From Taiwanofungus camphoratus (Eukaryota > Basidiomycota > Agaricomycetes > Polyporales > Taiwanofungaceae), in the NCBI GenBank assembly GCA_003999685.1, contig CP021220.1:2046001-2110000 (forward strand): a DNA stretch of 64,000 bases. Direction: 5' to 3'. Shown here one piece after another: positions 45,976-56,919 of the stretch. The first letter of the stretch is position 1. The number at the start of each line of letters is the position of its first letter. Below the pieces are notes generated by a model. It saw only the letters and a list, made by a program, of their open reading frames with translations, was not told the DNA's origin and did not search any database. A program made the position numbers and the translations under genes.

Positions 45976-48214
45976 TCAAGTTGCACCATCCGTTTTCGGG
46001 CGTTTGTCTTGATATCCTACCGTTAGCAGGTGCAAGTCTGAAGCTCGTCGCTTTTGCGGGCGCGAGCCAGGCGGAGCATCTTTCCTGACCACCCCGCTGG
46101 ACAGATTCAGACCATCAGACTTAGCTGCCTCGGCTTTGCGCTGGTACTTGCGAACTAAGCGGTCAATAACTACGAGTTCAATGGTCAGCCGAGAATCTGA
46201 GATCAATAAGAAGCACACCGTACTTTTGCCAAACCTCTGATAGGCTTGCGCGTAGGATTCGACGGACCTCCGCGAGCGATACTGCATTGACTGCAGTCGG
46301 GGCTATGCGACAGGCAGAAAACGACTTTTCTCACCATGCTTGTATATGTGTTCCACCTCTCGCCACGGCCCATGTGCTCCCAATTTGGCTTCGATGCGAT
46401 GTATCTGGCCATGACGCGAAAGTCTGCTGCTCCGAACGCCTCACCGCTTATCCCCATGTTGCGAATATCGTCTTCGGTGCCTGGGTCACTTTGACCAATG
46501 CTGTCATCATCGCCTGATTCTTCATAATCGTCGCTTGAGTCAGACTCATTGCTAGACTCATCACTAGATCCTTGGTCATCCGAGGAAGCATCTTCTACTC
46601 CGGCCGCCACATATATCTTGTCCGCCAAATCATGGTTACGATTCCAATATGCTGACCACGCCATCTCCGAGTGATGCGGGGTCTGCAGTACATAGGAGCA
46701 GGAGCAGTGAGATAGGGCAATATTCCATCCCGTTTTTGCCGCACCTTCTCAGCCAGCATACGGCAAAGCTGCGACCTGTTCATATTTGGGTCCTTCTGGA
46801 GCTCCCATTGGATGAACTTTATGAAGAATTCATGGTCCTCCTTGGTGAACCTGTTTCCTTTTCCCCTTGGGACGACACGCGTAGGCGGGGTTGGCGACCT
46901 TGATGGTGGGTCGGGAATGCGCACCAGAGCATTGATAGGATAAAGACTGACGAAACCAGCCTCATCCCATAAGGCATTCTTGCGTTTGCCTTTCGATCGC
47001 TTCTTGGACTTTTGGTTTTGCGGGCGTTCATGGCTGAGCGATTCGTCCTGGTGTGAAGAAGTGTGTAAATGCTTGGCTGATGAAGTACCAAATCGGTCGT
47101 CGTCGTAGAAACGTTGCGCCTCTCTCGAACGAATGTCAGGGAGCAATTTTTTCTGAATGTAGTTCAACGACTTTTGGGAGCTCGCATGTTTGGATGACGA
47201 AGAGGCATGCGAGTGGCTGTACTCATGGTGTCGGTAGAGGCGATGAGAGCTGGCAGATGATGGAGAGTGCTCCAATGCCGACGGTTGTCCTATAGTGATC
47301 CCTGCAGTAGTCGATGTCGCCACTGACATAGGCGAATCCTTCTCGGAATTTACAGAGGGTCGTAAGTTGACTACCAGCTTGTTTATACGTTTTATGTGCT
47401 CAAGATAGTAATCCTTCCACGCATTGGCAGAATGATTGTTGATCTTTGAGAAAATAATACTGTAAGCCTGTGTGGTAAGTAGTGAGCAGAAGAGACTTAC
47501 GCCGTGCAGAGCTTCCAGAGCTTGCCGGTACGTCTGCCCTTTCCCTTCACTGTCGTGCAAAGCTCGCACTAGACGCGTCTCGTCATCGAGGCAATTTCCA
47601 ACCGGTATACTCATCTTCAGCGCATCATTGATGAGTCCCTGGATCATGGCCAGACCGGCCGGGCTCTGTGTAAGCATCGAACCAGTTTGTTGAATTGCTA
47701 TGTCACCCTGTTTGAAAACCAAGCCGTCCTGCTGAGGTATCACCCCGGCTTGTTGAGACATCATTCCAGCCTGCTGAGACATCATACCGCCTTGCTGGGG
47801 TGCCATATTCACCTGCTGGGACACCATGTCGTTCTGGTGAGGTATCGTGCCACTTTTCTGGGATATCATGCCATCCTGCTGTCCCATTGTGCTCTTCACA
47901 AGTGTAGCGAGCTGTTGAGAGAACGATCCTCCTTGTATGGGCAGTGAGCTGTTTTGCCGAGGCATCATGGAGCCCATATCGACCGCATTCGGGAGGTTAG
48001 TGCCCTGAGCTGGGGTGGACTGAAGGATATTCTGCAACGAAGACTGAGCAGGAATGGAGTTCTGTACCGCCATAGGAACCATTACAGTGTTCTGGGACAT
48101 CGTGGAAGCCTGCGCTAACATATTGAGGAGGTCGGCCAGGCTGGCGGAAGAATCTGCAGAACTGGCAACAGGGTTATCAGCACTAGTGGCAGGCGGACAC
48201 AAGTTAGGATTCAT
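45976..48214 (-). CDS. Rap1-type Myb domain protein with Gln/Met-rich repeats
   Basis: Five exons (47501-48214, 46745-47467, 46335-46682, 46224-46290, 45976-46169) encode 681 aa. The N-terminal third is Gln/Met/Ser-rich with tandem repeats. The centre is Ser/His-rich and basic (KSKKRSKGKRKN). A Myb-like domain resembling that of Rap1/TERF2IP spans about residues 443-506 (NRFTKEDHEFFIKFIQWEL, then LCRMLAEK and SEMAWSAYWNRNHDLADKI). After an acidic stretch a second, weaker Myb-like unit follows (FRVMARYIASKPNWEHM...SYAQAYQRF). Rap1 proteins act at telomeres and promoters, but this protein lacks a visible BRCT domain, so a telomere role is only a guess. The start is the first real ATG in frame. 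The first intron is only 33 nt and in frame. Confidence 0.75.
47690..47900 (-). repeat. Degenerate tandem repeat coding Gln/Met-rich units
   Basis: Inside the Myb gene about ten units of roughly 24-30 bp repeat a pattern translating to forms such as MMSQQAG, VIPQQDG, MVSQQVN and MAPQQGG. Copies are imperfect, so the array is not a fresh microsatellite. Confidence 0.7.
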
Positions 48215-48453
48215 CGCATAGAGTACAGAAAAAAGAGACAAGAAGGATCTCTATATATTCAACGACGGTGATAGAGAACGCTCTGCAGTGCCTTCAACTT
48301 TGTTTGAGTCAAACGGCGACTGGGTGACCAGTCTGGGTCACAATCGAGCGCGCATTACAGACCACGTGGACAACACGTGATCGTAAACGCTGCTTCATTC
48401 CATCGCAGCTCGCCTACCCAGCACACTGTCTATCTCCACGCGTCTTGCACATC
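48215..48453. promoter_or_regulatory. Divergent promoter region
   Basis: 239 bp separate the start codons of the Myb gene and the phosphatase gene. A TATATATT-like sequence lies at about 48253-48260 close to the Myb start. Confidence 0.45.
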
Positions 48454-49115
48454 ATGCCACCATCTATCCTAGTCGTCTGCCTTGGGAACATCTGTCGTTC
48501 TCCGATGGGGGAGGCGGTTCTGAGGCATGTCGCGAAAGAACGCGGTATCGATCTCACTGTCGATTCCGCAGGTACGTCACGCTACCACATTGGCGAGGAG
48601 CCTGACGATCGGTATGCTCCTACTACTCTTGCTTTTCGACGTTACTCACGTATTTGCCCTGTCATGGAATGAATGGAAATATTTTGCGCGCAGAACAATA
48701 GCGACATGTCGAAAGGTCAGCGCTTGCTCCTTGTGCTTGCTGTTCATGAATGAACGCGTGGAATAAGTTCAAGGTGCCGATACAACACGCAGCGCGTCAA
48801 GTTGCTACAGAAGACTTCCACAATTTTACACATATACTCGCAGCTGACGAGGCCAACCTGCGCAACCTCCAACAGAAAAAGCCGCGCGATGCCACAGCAG
48901 AGGTGCGGCTATGGGGCTCGTACCTCGATAACAGGCCGATCGCGGACCCGTACTATGGGGGCGTCGTGAGTTATTATCTGCCGGTGTGATTAGACATCGG
49001 ATAAGCCAAATAACACTTATGGTCGTTTTCTGATTCTCAGAAAGATTTTGAAGAATGCTATGACCAATGTGTGAGGCTATCGAATGCTTTCCTTGACGAG
49101 CTTGTAGGAAAATAG
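48454..49115 (+). CDS. LTP1: Low-molecular-weight protein tyrosine phosphatase
   Basis: Four exons (48454-48611, 48694-48715, 48768-48965, 49041-49115) encode 150 aa, close to the usual length. The active-site loop is VCLGNICRSP near the N-terminus (C-X5-R-S), and the general-acid motif is DPYYGG. The enzyme removes phosphate from phosphotyrosine. The second exon is only 22 nt. Start chosen at the ATG giving MPPSILVVCLGN. Tail-to-tail with the MMSDH gene. Confidence 0.95.
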
Positions 49116-49333
49116 TCTGCCCATGTTGCTCTTGGAAGACTCGCAGTTTAGACTATACCCCGTGTATGAGGATCGGTGCAGCCCGTATAGTTCATGACCA
49201 TTTCATGCGTCGCTATCACGGTGTAGAACATGATGTTTGGAAGCAAGAATCTTGAATGTATCTGATACTACGCTATGATCTGCTGTTATACAATAGTATC
49301 GTGATTCCTCAACGGGGCGGCGCCTCCAAGTTC

Positions 49334-51875
49334 TTAATGGTGTGTAGGCATATCCACGCTCGCTTTGTTTCCAATCGCGTCCTCCGCTCGCCAGAGTGCT
49401 GTGGTCGTCTGAGAATGATCGTATTTGTCAGTAAGTACAAAGACTGACATGTAGGCTCAACGCTCACCTTGTTATGGGTGTAGAAGTCAATGCCACTGCA
49501 GGTACGAGACATGACATTGGACCTCACGTATTAAGGAATGAAAGCTTCTGGTACACTCACCTCCTGCCATAGAAGGGTACATCACCCAGGAAGCTCGCCT
49601 ACACCAAGATCAAGACTGGGCACTCTTCCAAAGCAGAAATCGCACATACCTTATTGCCACTCCACGAGAACATTGGCAGAGGCACCGGAATTGGCACATT
49701 GATGCCAACCTGCCCGACCTCGACCTCTCGCTCAAACTTGCGCGCGGTCGCCCCGCTCTGCGTGAAGATCGCTGTACCGTTCCCGTACGGGTTCGCGTTG
49801 ACGATCGCGAGTGCGTCGTCCAGCGTATCTGCGGGGATCACGACGAGCACGGGGCCGAATATCTCCTCGCTGATGCGTAGAAGCCGTGAGGTTCTGAGAG
49901 CGATCTCGGATAGAGGAAGAACATACCGGTAGCATCGCATGTCGGTTGTCGCCTCGATGACGGTGGGGCCAATCCAGTTGCCGTCGGGATACCCGGGGAC
50001 TTCAATTCCGCGCCCATCGAGGACGATCATGCCGCCCTGCTCCTCGGCAGACGCGATCAGGCCGGTGATGCGCTGTTTGGCCACGGGCGAGATAACCGGA
50101 CCCCTGTAGCAGGCAAATCGTCAGAGAACAATACTGAGATGGTATTCAGAGGTCACGCACAGATCCACACGCTCTTCGAAGCCCTGGCTAACATTGAGCT
50201 TCTTGGCACGCTCGCACAGTTCTGGCAGCCAGCCTTGCGTATTACCGACCAAGACAGCTTCATGAAGCATCTCGAGTCAGTCAGACTGTCCCACATCGGC
50301 TGGGATTTTTGCGCTTACCGACAGAGATTGCCATACACCGTTGCCCGGCAGCTATCAAAAGTAACTGTTCAGATGATAGAGGTTCGGAGCGACTCGCACA
50401 AAGCGCACCTCCAAAAGCGGCACCGACGAGCGAATTCAGCGCGTGATTCTTATTTGCTATTCAAAGGATGTTAAGTGACTCGTACACAAAAGTAGATAGA
50501 AGCATACCGTCAGGCATGATGACTGCGTGGTTCTTCGCACCCATGTTAGCCTATTGTGTTCGTAAGCTTCCGAGCCCTCACATGAACCATGATGCAAGTT
50601 CCAATACCTGTACACGTTTTCCTGTCTTACGGCCTCTGAAACACCGCCAGAGGGTCATTTTTTCATCCAATCATACTTTCCCCGCAGCTTACCGCTCATA
50701 GATATGCTTCCCTGCTCGATCGCCTCCAACAAAGCTGATGGCCTTGATAGATGGGTTGTCACAGATAGCATTGACAGTCGAAATAGTTCCGTGAACGACG
50801 TTCAAGGCACCTGAAGGCAGGCCCGCGCGCTGGCAGAGCTCAGCGATCATCATGGCCGCTCCCGGGTCGCGCTCAGACGGCTTGAGGATCAGCGTGTTAC
50901 CTGTTGCAAGAGCTGTGGGAATGGTCCATAATGGTATCATTCTTGATTATTTGTTGAGTACACTGGAGATAAATAGCCGAACTGAGTAAACTTACGCGGG
51001 GAAGTTGAAGGGTGCAACACTATCCACAAGTTCAGTATGTAGAACTACATATGCATCAGCGAGACAATCCATTACCTAGCACAGACACCCAATGGCAACC
51101 GCCGCGTCGACGTGTCCATATCCTTGCTCACTATACAACGCGTAGATATAGACCATGCCCAAATAGACTGAGGAGTGGTCTCATACCTTCTATCGTATCT
51201 CCCAACAAAGCAGTGGGGATGTTGCACGCCATCTCAACGACTTGCAATCCTCGGAGTAGGTCACCATGAGCATCTAGTTCTCCGCTTGAGGCAAGGTGTA
51301 CGAGAAAGTAGATGAATTAGACGGACCTTGAAGGGTCTTCCCCTGTTCCAAAACAATACTACTGGCAATTGCATCTGCATTTCTGCGTAGAAGATGCTGA
51401 AGTCTGCTCTCGTAGAATGAATATGAGTCAAGATGAAGGGTAGACCACACGCACTCCATAACAAATCGCTGACGGGTCAGGACACTCGATCGACTCCATG
51501 ACTTGAAAGCCTCTGAAGCGGCTGCCACAGCCTGGTCAAACTCTGACGGAGTCGTCTCAGGTACTCGCGTCAATAGCGTCTGGGTGGCCTGCGACCGACC
51601 AAACAAATCTCCTTAGGCACAACCAAAATACGCGGACACTGCAGTCATACCGGGTCGAGCACATCGATGTACATTGATGCCTTGCTCTCGACGAACTCGC
51701 CTCCAATAAAGTTCTTGGTGTTCCCACCGCTTGCACTCGTTCCCTTCCACTGCGAAGAGATCTGCTCCGCCTTCGCACGCGCCGTCTGGCTCAGTGCATT
51801 GAGCGGGGGCCTGGAGGCTGTCGCGAACGACCGCTTGAGATGCAAATGGCTTGAACGGGGTAACTTGGCGGGCAT
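49334..51875 (-). CDS. Methylmalonate-semialdehyde dehydrogenase (acylating), mitochondrial
   Basis: An aldehyde dehydrogenase of the ALDH6 type, converting methylmalonate or malonate semialdehyde to propionyl- or acetyl-CoA in valine and pyrimidine breakdown. The N-terminus ([20 protein letters not shown]) is a basic presequence. Then follow [28 protein letters not shown]-type sequence, [28 protein letters not shown], and the catalytic GQRCMAIS near 50320-50350. The C-terminal part has [26 protein letters not shown] and [13 protein letters not shown]. It ends with [12 protein letters not shown]. About ten exons; the first is 51651-51875, and I did not fix all others. Head-to-head with the SH3BGR-like gene, 253 bp apart. 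Confidence 0.93.
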
Positions 51876-52128
51876 GTTGATCCTGAACAAGTTCTGCACG
51901 CCGTACGTTAGATGGACCGACTCGGAGTTCACCACTGAGTCGCCTTACATAGACCCAGTGCCAGGCGGGGTAGCGCGGGGTAGCGCGCCCAGGCAAAAAA
52001 CATATCCGCAGATGATCATGAGGTCAGATTCACCGTGCCACGTGCTCGACGCGTCGTCCTCGTTACCAGTCGCACTCAGCGGCCGCAGTCCTTTGTCGTC
52101 GTGCGGCACATCGACCTCACTTCTGGCC

Positions 52129-52783
52129 ATGGCGCCGCCGCCTATTCAGCTGTTCCTAACAACCATTGTCTCCCAGCCTGCAATTCGTCAACGGCAAGGC
52201 GAGCAGCTACCCACAACTTCGGTTTTGGGAGCAAATCTAACCACGTCAGACCCGCAGAGTATATTCTTCGTGTCTTGCAGGTCAAAAAGGTCCCGTTTGC
52301 TTCGTATGACCTTGCATCTGACGAGGATGCCAAGAAGTTATGGCGGAGAAAGGCTCCATTAGGCCAGTGCTGGTCTGCTATGCCATCTCCTCTTGCCCAG
52401 AGCGCTGCTAATCTGCCTGGTGGACTCAATAGACAAGCAACAGCTTCCAGGTATCCTCATCGGTGGTGAATTTCCAGGAGTGCGTGCTTTGTCTGCAACA
52501 CTAGAATGTCTTTTCATGGTCCCTCTCCCAGACATTCGCCGAATTGTATGTGCCCGTATCTAACGAAAGTCTCGCGTCGCCTCGCTAAGTGCTTCATATC
52601 AGCGAGGAGGCCGTTGAATTTGGCGAGCTGGACACATTCCTGAGACTGAACGAAGATTACAATCCGTTTGAGGACGAGTCTCATGCGCTTGCTGCCCAGC
52701 CCGTTGGAGTGCCCGGGGCATACTCGCCCGCGCAGATGCACCCACAGCATCAGCCGACACCATCCCCACGCCTTCTCCCATGA
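52129..52783 (+). CDS. SH3BGR-like thioredoxin-fold protein
   Basis: Five exons (52129-52198, 52258-52362, 52433-52479, 52532-52545, 52603-52783) encode 138 aa. The protein resembles SH3-binding glutamic-acid-rich proteins: a glutaredoxin-like fold lacking the redox CxxC (PPIQLFLTTIVSQPAIRQ; LQVKKVPFASYDLASDED; KQQLPGILIGGEFPG; GELDTFLRLNEDY). The first two introns need GC donors (52199 and 52363). Exon four is just 14 nt. The frame ends at TGA 52781-52783, but a tail conserved in this family's fungal members appears to continue in another frame, so the gene may be frameshifted. Function of the family is not well known. Confidence 0.78.
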
Positions 52784-53166
52784 AGGACAAGGACAAGGCT
52801 AAGGCCAAGAAGGATGCGAAGGAGGTCGATGCTGGTGCAGAGCTAGGTGACTCGAGGCTGCAAGGCGTAAATGTGACCGAAGACGATCTGTTGGCGCTGG
52901 TGGAAGAGTTGGGCTTGGGAGGAGATGAGGCGAATGATCTAGTGAAGGGGCTTACTGGGGAGAGTGTGCCACAGGCCACGGAGAAGCCTCATCAGGGAAG
53001 TGAGGCCATCCCGGAGCAGACATCAGACGAGAACAAAGTTGCCGGGGCTACCTCGGAGCCAAATTCTGATGAAAGCAACACGACCGACGTTGCGCCAGGC
53101 ATGACCCAGTGCAAGACGGAGGAGACTGCCACGAATGTGCAGACTGATGAGGACAAGACGCCTTGA
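52780..53166 (+). pseudogene. Glu-rich C-terminal tail of the SH3BGR-like protein, out of frame
   Basis: An ORF of 128 codons starts at an ATG that overlaps the previous stop as ATGA. It begins MKDKDKAKAKKDAKEVDAG and includes VTEDDLLALVEELGLGGDE, then a Glu/Asp/Thr-rich end. It looks like the tail of the preceding protein rather than an independent gene. Either one base is gained or lost upstream (true frameshift or sequence error), or a splice I missed joins them. Confidence 0.55.
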
Positions 53167-53459
53167 TCTAACAATTATCTAATGCGTTCGAATACATACT
53201 AACTACACCCAGTCTGCTGATGTATCTAGGATATGGTTGGATCTCACCCACATTAAAACTACTGCATTTTTCAGATGGTCTCATCGCAGAAGGTTGTGCT
53301 AGTATATCTGGATACCGTAAGATTCAGCTCCAAAGCTGCCCTCACAAGAGAGAATAGTTGCAAATTATGATCTCTTACAGTACTGGTAATACAGGAAACA
53401 AATAGGGACTCAAAAACTAACAGTGGAAAGAAAATACTTTGCATGCAAACGAGCACATA

Positions 53460-54847
53460 TCATGAATCAGGATCCGACTCAGAATATTGCAGTACCGCCC
53501 GTGAGCGACGTCGTCGCAATGGCACGAAAGCATCTTCCTGGCCCATTGGAGGCGGGATGGCGGGGAACATATATTCGTCCTCCTTCAGCTCTTTTAACAG
53601 GTCTGCGAGCCCTTCCAGTGGTTCCGGCTTGGGATTCTAGAGATAAATAACGATGAGTTCGCGGCCAGTACCTGCAAACAGGAGCATACATCTACCGAAG
53701 GGCGGCGCGTCGCGCTCCTGCTCCTCCTTCGGGCCTTGGGCCTGCGCGCGTCCTTCTCGTCCGTGTCTGCCGCGCTCGCGCTGAAGCGCCGGCGTGGCCG
53801 TCTCCGCGGCTTCACGGGGATTTCGCGGAACGGCGGCTCGTTGTTGAACCGCCACTCGAGCGCGGGCAGTAGGCACGACGCCAGAACCACGAACGACATG
53901 AACAGGAAGGTGCCTGCCGCAACCATGGCCGAGATGAAGGGGAAGCGCGACACGAGGCCCCTGCAACGGGCGCAGTCAGCCTGGGTGGTCTCAACACCGG
54001 ATAGGCCAGAGCGAGACATACCGGACGCCCTTATGCACCACAACTCCGCGCAATAGGGCTGAGAGGACACTCAGCTCGCGGCCTTCTCCACTACCAATGC
54101 TCTTCCACTGATCTCGCCGCCCGAGTTCTACACGCGCGACGGCACGAGTCGTGTCCACCACAAAAGAGCTTAGCAGGGGTATATTGAGCTTGACCGTGCC
54201 TGCTCTGTTTAACAGCGTAGACCACGGTGCCGCTGAAGGCGGCGTTACGATTGCCTATGCATCGCCAGTGATCAAATTTTCACAAGACCTTGGAGAAATT
54301 TAGACTTACAGGGTGGCGAATGAGGGCCAGTGTCTTATTCGCGGGTGACAAAAGCGTGAGAGTAGTCATAAAATTCCCGAGGGCAAGGTTGGTCTCGGAG
54401 GCGGGTACGACTAGCTCAATCGAAATGTCGTAAGGCTGCTTTGCAGCAAGACTTGATAAGAGCACTTCTGCATATGGCGGGCCTCCGTCCCTACATTACG
54501 GACACCATGGGCGTGCGGATGACGCGGTGGTTTGTTGGTCTTACGCACCCGTATTGTAGGAACAATTCTTTCTCCCAGGCAACCGCGCCGCTTCTCCAGA
54601 CAATCCAGCCTGCGGATAAGGACAAAAAGGCGATTACTGGAAGCGCGAGGAGGAAGATCGCATAAGGAATGAGATGAGGAGCGATAGGGCGGACAACTTT
54701 GAATGTAGCGAGGGCGGCATCCCCGAGCAGCTTGATGGGGTAGTTCAAGGGCCAATTTAAGGGTTTCTGGCCATCCATGCCGTTTGCTGTTTGCGTATGG
54801 ATTTTGGGCCTGTCTTCGCGGGTCGTGAACGTGGAAGCTGTGTCCAT
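53460..54847 (-). CDS. Seipin
   Basis: Five exons (54549-54847, 54310-54490, 54022-54254, 53690-53960, 53460-53636) encode 386 aa. Seipin forms rings in the ER membrane at lipid-droplet contact sites and guides droplet formation. The two membrane helices are LIPYAIFLLALPVIAFLSLS and SAMVAAGTFLFMSFVVLASC. The luminal part between them has the conserved YDISIELVVPASETNLALGN and LLSSFVVDTTRAVARVELG with WKSIGSGEGRELSV. A basic Arg-rich cytoplasmic segment (RRRPRRRFS) and an acidic tail follow. I include the last exon because its acceptor joins a well-formed C-terminal frame. Divergent from the next gene. Confidence 0.92.
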
Positions 54848-54964
54848 CGTCGCCTGCGCATGAGAAAGCCGTTCTACCAGCGGCCTGAAGAGCAGCTGCG
54901 ATACCACTCCACGTGACCCAACCGATAGCGAGTCGCCGACTACGATTTGAGCTCGCACACGACA
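54848..54964. promoter_or_regulatory. Short divergent promoter region
   Basis: Only 117 bp separate the seipin start codon from the start of the 213-aa gene. No TATA box is visible. Confidence 0.5.
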
Positions 54965-55606
54965 ATGGAGGAGTCTTCCTCCTCCGACATTAAGCAGCTT
55001 CTGGGATCGCATCCTTCCTCTTCCGAGCTCTTAGCTCATATATCTAGTTTGGCTGCGCTAGTATCCAAACCCGAGGCAACCGTTTCAGAGGTCAGGTCAT
55101 ACCCAGACGCGGTCTACTTCAACTACTCTCCGCTAGGTCTCAGTCTACTCTTCAAGCCGGTCAACGGCTACAAGCCGAAAGTAGGTCTCAGGCGAGAGGA
55201 GTTGAAGGAAGCAGATTTGATCATAGATGGGATTGATGTCTACAACGGGTTTAATCCTCAGGCTGGAAACAAGCCGAAATCGACGTACTCAGCATATCCA
55301 GTTTCCCCTCTCGTTCTCGTACTTTCCACTACAGCTGAAGCTGCAGGCTCGGAGCAGCGCCCTGCTACATTCGATGTCAAAGCCGACACTACTGGGAAAC
55401 AGTTTGTAGAATCCTTCGGTGAGCCTGACAGAAAAGGTGGCGGTGCAGGACCATCTTCGGGGTCGATTGGCATATGGTGTGAGTGGTCGAAGGATGGGGT
55501 GATGGTTGAGTTTGGTGGGGATGAGAGTAGGGGGCCGCAAGCCTGGGAAAGAGGGAAGGACGCAGTGTGGAAAGTCATAACGATCTTCCCGCCCAAGACG
55601 GCTTGA
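54965..55606 (+). CDS. Conserved-looking unknown protein, 213 aa
   Basis: A single-exon gene beginning MEESSSSDIKQLLGSHP. It has SYPDAVYFNYSPLGLSLLFK, DLIIDGIDVYN, and near the end WCEWSKDGVMVEFGG and WERGKDAVWKVITIFPP. These are beta-rich, globular-looking segments. I do not recognise a named domain. No signal peptide or membrane helix. Start is the first ATG of the frame; the frame itself opens slightly earlier without an ATG. Confidence 0.8.
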   Translation: MEESSSSDIKQLLGSHPSSSELLAHISSLAALVSKPEATVSEVRSYPDAVYFNYSPLGLSLLFKPVNGYKPKVGLRREELKEADLIIDGIDVYNGFNPQAGNKPKSTYSAYPVSPLVLVLSTTAEAAGSEQRPATFDVKADTTGKQFVESFGEPDRKGGGAGPSSGSIGIWCEWSKDGVMVEFGGDESRGPQAWERGKDAVWKVITIFPPKTA

Positions 55607-55648
55607 GTGACGAAATTTTAGCTTTGTGCTTAAAGGTGGGTATCATAT

Positions 55649-56458
55649 TTATTGACTACTCTGCACGCGAAGTCTATGTTGTACATGTATACTATAGGCA
55701 TTGGTCGGCTCGCTTCGCGGGGACCTACGATGACTATGATCACTCCAGCGGGCCCTCTGAGACAGGAACATCAAGGCAATGTCTATGAACGTAAGGATGT
55801 ACTCACGATAATCGTACACAAGACGCGCCTGAATCTTCTCCCCCTTGGGACCAGTGAAATCAACATGCCTCACATATCTTCTCTCGCCGTCCACTTCTTC
55901 GAATCCCCAGGCCTTTGCCGCGTTTTGCATAAGCGTCAGACGAGAATGAAGGAATCACATACATACCTGCTCTCCTATCCATGTTGTCTTACTCTTTGGA
56001 GTATCGCTCTCGGCGACAGTGTGTACAGCGCCACGCTCCTTCGTATCCTCTGTCCACCCCTCCTTCAGCCACTCCTTGTCGATCTCGTCCACCGGGATAC
56101 GTCTGCTGCGTGACACCACCGGGCCAAAAAGGTCATCAGGATGTTCGCGCGCTATTCCATCCAAAATACGGTTCTCGATTGTGCCCCCCATGCCTCCAGA
56201 CAAGGTTTGATCAATATCAATGTGCTCGACGGAAGTATCGTCGATGTAATGCTTGATGGTGAGGTAGAGCGTGGATATCTTGATTGCCTTGCGCGTGAAC
56301 CATCCCACACCTTGCAGGCGCAGGATCTCGTCGGTGTCGTCGCTGAGCGACTTGCTCTACGGGCGTCGTTAGCCTTGCCTACATATAGCCCTGACACAGC
56401 TCACCTGAATATACTTGCCGCTGATGTTGAGGATGGTCATATCGGGCGGGACAGCCAT
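55649..56458 (-). CDS. Conserved fungal protein of unknown function, possibly lipocalin-like
   Basis: Exons 56405-56458, 55967-56356 and 55807-55912 join in frame: MAVPPDMTILNISGKYIQ, then GWFTRKAIKISTLYLTIKHY, VEHIDIDQTLSGG, REHPDDLFGPVVSRSRR, WIGEQ, and a last part with AWGFEEVDGERRYVRHVDF and IQARLVYDY. The pattern suggests a beta-barrel that binds small ligands, as in lipocalin-like fungal proteins I recall; this is inference. After LVYDY the end is uncertain: a 50-nt intron leads to a basic tail ending at 55649, while a longer intron would give a short tail ending at 55630. The gene is tail-to-tail with the 213-aa gene, with about 42 bp between stops. Confidence 0.72.
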
Positions 56459-56919
56459 GGCGGACTAGTAATACTACTAGGTTGTTGCGGGTGATGGGGG
56501 TGTGAAGCAAGGCCGCCAAGGTGCATCACACGCTGTTTTGTATACCGTCGACTCGAAAATAGCAGGATAACTTCCGCAGCACTACACCAATAAGAATATT
56601 TATGTAACGTCCGTTCGCTGTATCGGGAACTGTCAAATGACAGCTAACGCCGCAGAGCATGAAGATGTGAACGCCCTGCTATATATACAGCGTCTACTTG
56701 TAGCTTTGCCAGTCCCACGTCCTCGACAGCTCCCACCTCTCCCAGTGGATGTGGTGACTGTAACATCCGTTGTGAGAGAAATGCCTTCCACCGCAGTAGC
56801 AGCCAGATGGCCGTTGCGGCGGATGCTGATTCGAGCGCCACCCAACAAATGTACATCAGTCCTGGCGACAGGCACTTCCTCATCCTAGCATAGTTTTCCT
56901 TAATCTCTCGTTTCATGGC
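56459..56919. other. Intergenic with overlapping opposed ORFs
   Basis: 461 bp between two divergent genes. An 83-codon plus-strand ORF (56637-56888) and a 105-codon minus-strand ORF (56644-56961) overlap almost fully. Neither has a recognised domain. A TATATATA-type sequence lies near 56681. I treat both ORFs as unproven. Confidence 0.4.

Noticed and set aside
53736-54056. Plus-strand ORF of 106 codons
   Set aside because: Antisense to seipin exons with conserved membrane helices.
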